A stretch of DNA of 64,000 nt from Fasciola hepatica (Eukaryota > Platyhelminthes > Trematoda > Plagiorchiida > Fasciolidae). Each line of letters opens with the position of its first letter. Within the stretch, counting starts at the first letter, position 1. The notes beneath the pieces were generated by a model. The model made no database searches. It worked only from the letters and a program-made list of their open reading frames with translations, and was not told the origin of the DNA. The position numbers and the translations under genes are program-made. The stretch lies in NCBI GenBank assembly GCA_948099385.1, contig CANUEZ040000113.1, positions 4,228,501 through 4,292,500 on the forward strand, written 5' to 3'. Below, piece by piece: positions 56,751 through 64,000 of this stretch.

Positions 56751-58629
56751 AACGCAATTTCATTTCACCGGCATCAGTGTGGAGGTAGGAATTCAGAAAA
56801 CATACAGAACGTTACTATTCAGCCGTGTTTCAACCATCAAGAAGAGGTGGCAACCCGACGTGAATCAGAGTACCTAGGATCCTTTGTTCTCCGAGCGAAA
56901 TTCAGCAGAAAACCGGTTCGAATACCATGTCATGCAAATATCCCGTGAATATCCAGTGACGCTTGAAAGACTATTCCAAAAATATTAACGTCGTTGAACA
57001 GCAGGAATTGAAAAATACAAGTGGATTTTCTATTATCTATAGGATTCAGTCTCCTCCTGCCATTAATACATTATATGGATATATTTCCATGTCTATCAGG
57101 TCTCTTTTAGCCGTGTGCTGTTCGTCCCATTGGGAAGTTACCGGCAAGGATAGTCCAGCGATTAAAACCAGAACACTTGCTGTGTATTATTGGAATAGTG
57201 GTTCTAGTCTCATTGAATATTCACCTGCATTATTCCCACTCGACTGGTTGCACCGCGGTAGTCCAGCTGGTAGAGTCTTAATGGTAAGCGAAACGTAGCT
57301 CGTTCTTTTTCGGCTCGCTGTGTTGGACTTTGGACGTGTAAAATGAGAGTGGATCTCCCATTATATGAAATAAAATAATCCCCCTACTTCCCTTTTATTC
57401 ATCATAAAACATTGTACAAAGTTTATGATTGGCCTCGATCCATCAAAAGCTGTCGAATGAGAAAGTAACCTGTAGGTGCCGGAATCGAACCCGGGACACC
57501 AGGGTTTAAACTCCGCATCAGTAACCATTTGACTACTGCCTGTAGCGTATCCGTCATCGATAACGGCAAGCTGAAGTGTTAGTTCGACAAAATTAGATGT
57601 CAGCTTGAGCATAGGGTGCCAAGCTACCCTTGTTCTAACGGCGCCGTAGATAATTTGGCCCGCTTTGTGTAAAGTATTCCAGCATCAGCTGACACGAGAA
57701 CGTTGCCCGAATTGTAGACTTTCCTGGAGAATTTCCTGTTACAATACCGAATTGCTTGCATGCGTCCACAAAGGAAAGCCCAACCATGTTATTCATACCA
57801 AAATGATTGAGGTCACTGCGCATGTGTCGAGACTCCAGTGACATCACCTACTGCCATGGCACCGGACTTTAACCAGCTCGCGGAATCATTACCAGGCAAC
57901 TCGGTCAATCTATGGTGGAGGTTATTGAGTTCATTGACATATCCGTAGATCGACGCTGTCTTAACCAGATTCCCTTCAGAGCAGTGAATAGGGATAGCGA
58001 CGAGAGTGTAGTGACAGTCGTCGTCGTTCATGCTTTTAGCACTTTTATTGTTTAAGTGTCTCACAATCACTTGCGAGTATTGTGTGGGATTGGTAATACT
58101 TTAAGCTCCATCATTCACGCACAATCCCCAGGTTATCCGACCAACCCTACACTTGGAAGCAACAGACTCGAGTTTCGGTCTTGTTAGAGCACATCAGTGG
58201 AGCACATCCTCCTCCGCACCCAGGATTTTGGACACTGAACTTTTCACCTCGTAGAAATGTGTCACCACTGCTCTACCCTGCTCCCTACCAGGCTGATTCG
58301 AATCACCAAGTTAGGTTTGCACAAATGTCGTCCAATATGACAGCCACAAGTGCCCGACAACTTTGGATGGAGACAAGGTATTTGTCCGGTTAACTCCAAG
58401 CGAAAGCCTCTCACCAGATCAGGTGTTCTCTATAGGATGGGTGTTGTACCCACGTTTAGACCTGCTTCGTGTCTGATATATGTTTACGTCTCACAATTAC
58501 TTGCGAAGCATGTTTAAATGTGGGTACATTGACTCGTCTTGTCGAGGAGACCTGATTACGGTATGAGGCTTTCGCCTGGAGTAAACGAGACAGACATTGT
58601 GTCTCCATTCGAACCTGTCGACCATTTAT
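56751..58629. other. No gene recognised
   Basis: 1.9 kb with only a tRNA-like piece (57460-57545, listed separately). Minus-strand open frames at 57361-58070 show no family. Confidence 0.4.
57460..57545 (-). repeat. tRNA-like SINE head or tRNA pseudogene
   Basis: On the minus strand an A-box-like tagtcaaatggtta and a B-box gggttcgattcc lie about 35 nt apart, ending ggcacctac. The 5' acceptor strand does not pair with that end, so it is not a functional tRNA. Confidence 0.45.
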
Positions 58630-58890
58630 TGTTTAACTGAATGCTGAATGCCAAGCTCGGTTGCCATTAGACCGTTGCTCTTGTGCATGCTCTCACGCAC
58701 GCTCCCAAATACAGGTTAACCACTGTTTCTCCCAATTGTCCTCTCGTTCTCACGCGTCGTTGAGAGTACCTTTCTGGTTAACGTATTCGTACGGTGCCGA
58801 GCATTAGAGTAACTTGTAGGTGGTGTGCGTATTATGAAGGACCGAAGAACTATTTTGGTAAAGAAAATGTGAGGTAACGTTTAGAAACAA
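58630..58890 (+). mobile_element. Gypsy LTR, copy 4 (5' side)
   Basis: Starts near tttattgtttaactgaatgc and ends near gaggtaacgtt. About 250 bp comparable with the right-hand LTR and with the minus-strand solo copies at 43235 and 54475. Confidence 0.7.
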
Positions 58891-59191
58891 TACAATTAGC
58901 GAGCCCGACATGATCTCCGAATCATGTGAGTTTCCTTGTTTTTCACTGTTTAAGGTTCCGTCCGAGTACGTTTTTGAGTGTTTTATTATATTTCTTTTTA
59001 TTGGCTTTTCCGTTTATTTTGACGAAAATTTACTTTTCTTCCCTGTATTTGTGTTGTCCAGTTTGTCGTGATGGTTCTAAATTGAATTACTTCTGGTATT
59101 GTCAAGTTTATCTTTGACCTTTTCCGTTTTCCGATAAATTAATCATTAAGCTATATCTGGTGATCGGAAACCTGGATACCTCACGGTCGGG

Positions 59192-59955
59192 GTGATAACA
59201 CTACATATATCGGCAATTACACTTGCTGATTCCGAACTCTGGTTCACGCTGGTCGAACTGGAATTCGAAAACAGTGGTATAACCAGTGATGCCAGCCGTT
59301 TCAGGTGGGTAGCAGGCCGCCTCCTATTGGAAGTCAAAATGCAAGTAAGGGACCTAATAATCTCCTCCTGGAGCTACGAGGCCTTGAAAGAGGCTGTCAC
59401 TGCCAGCACAGCCCCAAAGCAGGACCAAAGCATGCAACAACTAGGTGCTGAGCTTGAAGGTAGGAAGCCCTCGGAACTGCTGCACGAAATGCAGCTTTTG
59501 AGAGGACCGACAGTAGATGAGGACCAGCAGCGACCACCAAAGTCACTCACCTTATTGGTACGAATGGACCCCCAGTGTTCAGCAGGCCACTCGGGTCAGA
59601 GCCGGACAAGCTCCGTGTTGCACAGGCCGAGTTCGAACACATGCTAGAGCTGGGTATAATCTGTCCTTCTAGTAGCCCTTGGGCCTCCCCTCTTCATATG
59701 GTTTTTAAATATAACGGCAACTAACGATCCCGTGATGATTACAGGGCTCTTTGACAAAGTTACCGTCTCTGATAGATACCCAATTCCCAAAATACAGGAA
59801 CTTACTTCGCCGACATCCGACTGCTACATCTTCAGCCGTAACGATCTAGTTCGTGCGCATGACCAGATCTCGAAAGCAGATTCCGATACAATGTGTCAGA
59901 ACCGAGATCTGTTTGGAGTGTATCAAAAAATGGATGCGCCAAGTGAAGTGTTATG
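59192..59955 (+). pseudogene. Gypsy gag and N-terminal RT, broken
   Basis: 59192-59560 encodes a Gypsy-type gag: ADSELWFTLVELEFENSGI, then a RFRWVAGRL block, VRDLI, and GRKPSELLHEMQLLRG. From about 59600 a different frame reads DKLRVAQAEFEHMLELGII, then SSPWASPLHMV (a hallmark of Gypsy RT), DRYPIPKIQEL and FSRNDLVRAHDQI. The zinc knuckle and protease expected between gag and RT are absent, so there is a deletion near 59560-59600. A stop lies at about 59722. RT resumes at 60712. Confidence 0.8.
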
Positions 59956-60706
59956 ACAAAAATTTATTGTTTTGTAACGGCCAGAGTGGAGGCCGCCATC
60001 TTGTTGTTCGTTTAATGTAAGTGTTGGTGCCGTTGATACACTTACTGAGCCTCGGCTCATGGAGTTTTTCCCTTTTGTGCTTTTGCAGATCACACGTGCT
60101 ACCCTCATCGGAAGAGCATTGCCCCTGCCTGTTACATTTTTGGCACCCACGGCGGGACCGCATTGAGGGGAGTGGGAGGCCTTGGAGATAGACCTGATAT
60201 GGGCCGAGGAGATAATTGTGAATTGATCTGAGGCGTAGATTTGGTGTGGCCCAGGAGAGGTCTTGTGGTATGGCCTACCCAAGGTGTGGTTCCCGGAGAG
60301 TTAATGCTCCTGTAGTGTGTTGGAGTGCGGAACACTGGGGGCAGTGTTCTTTTGTGGGGGGAGCAGTGTAACGGCCAGAGTGGAGGCCGCCATCTTGTTG
60401 TTCGTTTAATGTAAGTGTTGGTGCCGTTGATACACTTACTGAGCCTCGGCTCATGGAGTTTTTCCCTTTTGTGCTTTTGCAGATCACACGTGCTACCCTC
60501 ATCGGAAGAGCATTGCCCCTGCCTGTTACAGTTTAATAAAACAGCGTAGTCGAAAGCGTTAGTAGGTAGTCAACGTTTCGGTCACTACGGGTAACCTTTT
60601 TCGGTTGTAAAATCAGTCTTGAAAAAGGTTACCCGTGGTGACCGAAACGTTGACAACCTACCGACGATTTCGCCTACGCCGTGTTATTAAACGATAAAAT
60701 TTTACC
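59956..60706. repeat. Foldback element, copy 2, split by a TRIM
   Basis: The right arm (60628-60706) is the reverse complement of a left arm made of 59956-59972 plus 60535-60601. Blocks include gtcaacgtttcggtcac, gggtaacctttttc and, at the outer end, aaaatttat(t/c)gtttaata. The TRIM at 59973-60530 sits inside the left arm, which otherwise pairs across the insertion. The foldback itself lies within the Gypsy RT. Confidence 0.85.
59973..60530 (+). mobile_element. TRIM-like miniature LTR element with identical LTRs
   Basis: Two direct repeats of 164 bp, 59973-60136 and 60367-60530, appear identical. Each starts TGTAACGGCC and ends CCTGTTACA. They enclose only 230 bp without coding capacity. Right after the first LTR, TGGCACCCACGGCGGGACC (about 60140-60158) looks like a tRNA primer-binding site, and tttgtggggggagcag before the second LTR is a good polypurine tract. 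The element is flanked by GTTT on both sides (59969-59972, 60531-60534). It must depend on another element's proteins. The strand follows the primer site and polypurine tract. Confidence 0.9.
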
Positions 60707-60711
60707 AGATT

Positions 60712-60958
60712 CAGATATCCTATAAAACAGCCATCAGTACGCCTTTTGGGCTCTTCCAATTCACGCGTTCCGTTTGAACTCAGCAATGCAGCCCAGACTT
60801 TTCAAAGGTTCCTACACGAAACACCCAGTGATTTAGAAAATGTCTACGTATACCCAAATAATATTTTCGTGGCTAGTTCCACGGAGCAAGATCATGCTGC
60901 ACACTTGAGGGCACTTTCCGAAGGCCTGAGCAAGATCGGTGTAACCGTATCGGTGAAT
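60712..60958 (+). pseudogene. Gypsy RT, second fragment
   Basis: Continues the RT interrupted at 59955: KTAISTPFGLFQFTR, then after a frameshift FELSNAAQTFQRFLHE, NVYVYPNNIFVASSTEQDHAAHL and LSKIGVTVSVN. The catalytic YLDD-type box is altered to YPNN, so the RT is dead whatever the insertions. Confidence 0.85.
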
Positions 60959-61175
60959 TAGCCATTGGACCATTGCTGTTGCGCGTTCCTCACGCGCGCT
61001 CTTAAATACACACTAACCGCTATCTCTCACAATTGTCTTCTCGTCCTCATGGGTCGTGGAGAGTACCGTACGTATTCGTACAGTGCCGAGCATTAGACTA
61101 ACGTGAAGGTGGTCCGCGTATTATGAAAGGCCGAAGAACAAGTTTGATAAGGAAACTGTGAGGTAACGTTAAGCG
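60958..61175 (+). mobile_element. Gypsy LTR, copy 5 (3' side)
   Basis: Blocks ttaaatacacactaaccgctat, cctcatgggtcgtggagagtac and cagtgccgagcattagac match the solo LTR at 43235 (reverse complement) more closely than they match the partner at 58630. Ends near gaggtaacgtta. Confidence 0.75.
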
Positions 61176-61178
61176 ACC

Positions 61179-61493
61179 TTACCAGGGCCTTCTTGAGGTC
61201 GATACTCCGTCAGACAAGATTAACTGCTGAAGAGCCCCAGTCACAGTAACTAGTCCCTGTTCGGAGATCGGTGCGACAGGCGAGTCAGACTGACGAGCAA
61301 CTCTTGAGGGAGGAGGGTTGCGGTAACTCAACATGCAATTCACGGGAAGCCGTGCGATACAGCTATGAGACCACATAGTGAGAAGCTCAAGCCAATCAGG
61401 ATCACTGTGGCTAAGTACCATAATGGCTGACTTGAGATCTGCCAATCGGTACTTTTGATCTTGTCTGTATATATGTATGAGTGAGTTCAGCAA
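61179..61493 (-). pseudogene. Possible Gypsy integrase fragment
   Basis: A 104-codon minus-strand frame contains LADLKSAIMVLSHSDPDWLELL, which resembles the stretch after the catalytic Glu in Gypsy integrases (in the relic at 50436: HRELRAVLAAHRNPDWRESLQL). The rest does not match clearly. It abuts the right LTR of the Gypsy element but runs on the opposite strand, so it would be a separate fragment. Confidence 0.45.
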
Positions 61494-61854
61494 TAAAATT
61501 AACTCACAGTCGTGCAGTTTAAGTCTTTTAATGTCATACCACAGATCTATTTAAGAAATACGGCATAACTTGACCTTTGCTCTCCATCTCGTAGGCATTG
61601 CAACGAATCTGTCTTTTACCCCCAAATTTTCATTTTTGCCACCGACAACCTATTTTCTAGAAAGCGATAAGCAGCAAACACAGATGTCTTTTCGGCATTT
61701 CACATTAGGCCACTTACGGGATTTTTGGAAAGTTGTTAAAGTTAGTAAATTGTCCAGCATTCACAGGAACTCACTACAGCGGATGTCAGGCTGACGATGG
61801 GGCATTCGTGTGGACCATTCCGTCACTGGTTTCACGTATTGGGTGTGTTTGTCT

Positions 61855-62335
61855 CACGATCTTTCCGACCTTTGACCACGGAAGATGCAGTGCCTTGACA
61901 AACTGTTTTTGAGAACGCACGATTGGTCAATCCAAAGTGATCGTGGATAGGATTCGTTGTCTGACCCCTTTAGAGCGGCTTTGTGACCGTCGATAGATGA
62001 CCTCGAACACTCCGTCGCGTGTGAACTGGTGCCCTGTGTCGATCGCATGGGCCAAAATCGCACTGGTTACGATTTTGCGGATTCTTTTTGCTATCCAGCT
62101 AGGGCAGTGCTCTTAAATTCGTTCAGACAGAAGCCTAGTTGTTCTTCCCACGTACTCCGCTCCACAGGAACATGAATAAGAGTACATAAACTGAGGTCGA
62201 ATGGCTTGGTAGTCTGTCTTTGAGTCTCAATTGCATGTGCAGACTGGTGTTGAATATGATCCTAAATTTCTCAGCTTTTAGTGCATTTGCTACCGCATGC
62301 GATAGTCCGCGGCTCAGTGTTTCAGATATCACATC
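61855..62335 (-). pseudogene. Penelope-like endonuclease region, second copy
   Basis: Minus strand, in three frames: LKDRLPSHSTSVY before the domain, then SCSCGAEYVGRTTRLLSERI, a stop (TAA near 62113), EHCPSW, TSAILAHAIDTGHQF, FEVIYRRSQSR, RQRIL, and after a frameshift the C-terminal SQKQFVKALHLPWSK (61872-61922). The CxCG, YVGRT and QK-LPW blocks mark the GIY-YIG domain of a Penelope-like element of a different family from the one at 51290. RT upstream is not recognisable. Confidence 0.8.
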
Positions 62336-62341
62336 CCCCAA

Positions 62342-64000
62342 ATTCCGTGCTTATGTAGGGTTACCCTTCTCATGGCAGTTTTTTTATTGCAAAACTGCCA
62401 TGAGAAAGATTATCTACTCTAACCGAAAAGTTGGCTCATAATTTTTCCATCAACAAGGCCTTCTTATTGATACAATATTTCCCCGCTTATCGACTTTTGC
62501 CATTTGGATTACTTGAATATTCACGAATAAGCCTCACCATTATTGACCTTCGACACTTTTACCACAGTTTACATAATCTAATCATGAAATATGATGAATT
62601 GCAGAGATAAAGGCAGTCTAGTTATCCACGATTCTGATAACACCCCGAAGAAGTGGATTGATCTGGCTGTCCTCTCATTGTATCCGTCTTCATTTTTCGA
62701 CACTTCAGATCCTATCATAGAATATGCCCATCGATTCATGAAAAAACCTGTGGCACGAAGAAATTTCTTTTCGATATATCACTTAGGGCGTTGACATTCA
62801 TAGTGATTTTCTTACGGTTCCCATGTACAAATTCTTCCCAGCCCCACACCTCTTTTTCACACCTCCGTTTTTCACACCTGTCTTTTCACGCCATTTGGTT
62901 ACACATTTCACACTTATTGTCGTTCACACAACGAACAAGATTCTTCAAGTTGAAGCATGTTGTCGAGTTACCGGATTTGTTGCACATTTACTCACTCTCT
63001 GCTATCTTTAGCTGCGCATATACTCTTTTTTACCCAGTACTATATATGTCAATGCCTGAAGTGATATATGGAAAAGAAATTTCTTCGTGTTACAAGTTAC
63101 TTCAGATCCTGTTCAGAGTGCGTATTTCTTAGAGTGTTTAACTTTTTCTTTTGCTTCATCGTAAAACCTGTTCGTTGATGTTCCCTTTCACGGCTTCCGT
63201 GCATGCCTGTGAGTTTCATTATTTGTCTCTGTGCTTCCAAGATAAAAGTTCGGTTATGACACAGTACCCCATTAACGAGCATGATCAGAAGACGAAATGC
63301 GAAGTGCACTTCTTCCTTCGTGCAGTTCTCGATCGCAAACGTAAAACACGCTGTTTCACATGGAAGTAAGTCACACGACAAATGATTCAGATAATGTTGA
63401 CGGCTACCAAACATTTGGGAGAACATCGTCCGGCTAACGATAAGTAGAACAATGTGGGACAACAGTTTCTGCGTTCACAACCAAGGTCAATGTCTGCTGA
63501 CTGATAACACTTCACAAAAGGATTGGAGTTTTGGATGCTAATAACGTGTAATTAATCAAAATACTCGATACCGCTCAACCTGGTGTTTTATGCTCCATGT
63601 GATTGGATTCCCAGAGGTTCCGTGTCATTAAAATGTTGTTTGAGTCATCAGTTTTGTCGATCCATTAGGTATGTGCCCCACCGTTCATTGAACAAGGCAC
63701 AGATCCTTTCTGGTTATCTGATTGTCCCTGCACTTGTGAGCAAAATGGAAGTTTAGGCGAAAGTCTTTTAGGACAGAGTAGACTGTTCCAGATAGGGCGT
63801 GGAAAATGAACCATATTGAGTCTAGTCAATTAAATGCTTTATTGCTATGCGTTGTGAGATTGGTATACACCTTTGAGTGAAAACTCTACTGTGATTCGTG
63901 TTTTTTCTCTATCGTGGTAGCTGGTGCGGTTTGACGTCTTCCTTTTTGAGGTTGTCCTAGCATCCATTAGCCTCAACGGTTCGCAATATCAACTATCCTC
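62342..64000. other. No gene recognised
   Basis: The last 1.65 kb has a short near-palindrome at 62362-62406 (tctcatggcagttttt / aaaactgccatgaga) and a T/C-rich stretch with repeated ttcacacct/ttcacgcc at 62850-62890. Open frames up to 121 codons show no family. Confidence 0.4.

Larger units (their letters stand above)
58630..61175 (+). mobile_element. Internally deleted Gypsy LTR retrotransposon
   Basis: LTR-like ends at 58630-58890 and 60958-61175 flank gag, part of RT and nothing else. The right LTR begins directly after the RT block ending VTVSVN at 60958, so RNase H, integrase and the rest were deleted. The RT is additionally split by a foldback element (59956-60706) that itself hosts a TRIM-like element. 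Both LTRs share tgccgagcattaga, taacgt and gtgaggtaacgtt blocks but differ at many positions, so the element is old. Confidence 0.75.

Noticed and set aside
57460..57545. Candidate functional tRNA gene
   Set aside because: A- and B-box-like motifs exist, but the acceptor stem cannot pair, so it was kept only as a tRNA-like repeat.
59975..60530. CRISPR-like or simple tandem repeat
   Set aside because: Only two repeat units of 164 bp with LTR-type ends, a primer-site-like sequence, a polypurine tract and a target duplication; an LTR element explains it better.

Overview
The window looks like flatworm nuclear DNA, most likely a digenean fluke, with a tapeworm as the alternative. The case rests on the mix of elements: BEL/Pao and Gypsy LTR elements, RTE-type LINEs, a CR1-like LINE relic, Penelope-like elements with a GIY-YIG domain, and tRNA-headed SINEs. 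The one convincing host gene has introns of 34 to 47 nt, which also fits flukes. Nothing prokaryotic is present. The species cannot be named from this sequence alone.

Layout. 1-3,990: relics (a BEL LTR, an RTE C-terminus, an RTE 3' end) in otherwise silent DNA. 3,994-13,298: a duplicated segment, block A (SINE pieces, a solo BEL LTR) then block B (a solo LTR and a five-exon gene for a 152-residue acidic protein). 13,299-22,202: a (TA)n tract, then a truncated minus-strand BEL element. A complete plus-strand BEL element of the same family (14,664-21,364) has inserted into it. It has identical 379-bp LTRs, one intact 1,731-codon gag-pol frame and a 5-bp target duplication. 22,203-29,358: a second copy of block B with a second copy of the acidic-protein gene. 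29,492-30,752: a second copy of block A.

30,853-38,968: two long, broken RTE retrotransposons on opposite strands. 38,969-48,500: mostly non-coding, with SINEs, Gypsy LTR fragments and a foldback element. 48,560-56,750: a CR1-like RT relic, Gypsy integrase and RNase H relics, and a Penelope-like end in an inverted-repeat structure. 58,630-61,175: an internally deleted Gypsy element whose RT is broken by a foldback element, itself broken by a 558-bp TRIM-like element. 61,855-62,335: a second Penelope-like endonuclease. After that nothing is recognised.

How it fits together: the only credible host gene is the acidic-protein gene, present twice. Everything else recognisable is transposon material, mostly dead. 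The BEL element at 14,664-21,364 and the TRIM at 59,973-60,530 look recent because their LTRs are identical. The two B blocks carry the same BEL insertion in two states: a solo LTR in one, and an LTR still joined to internal sequence in the other. They are therefore either a true tandem duplication between two alleles or two haplotypes joined by the assembler.
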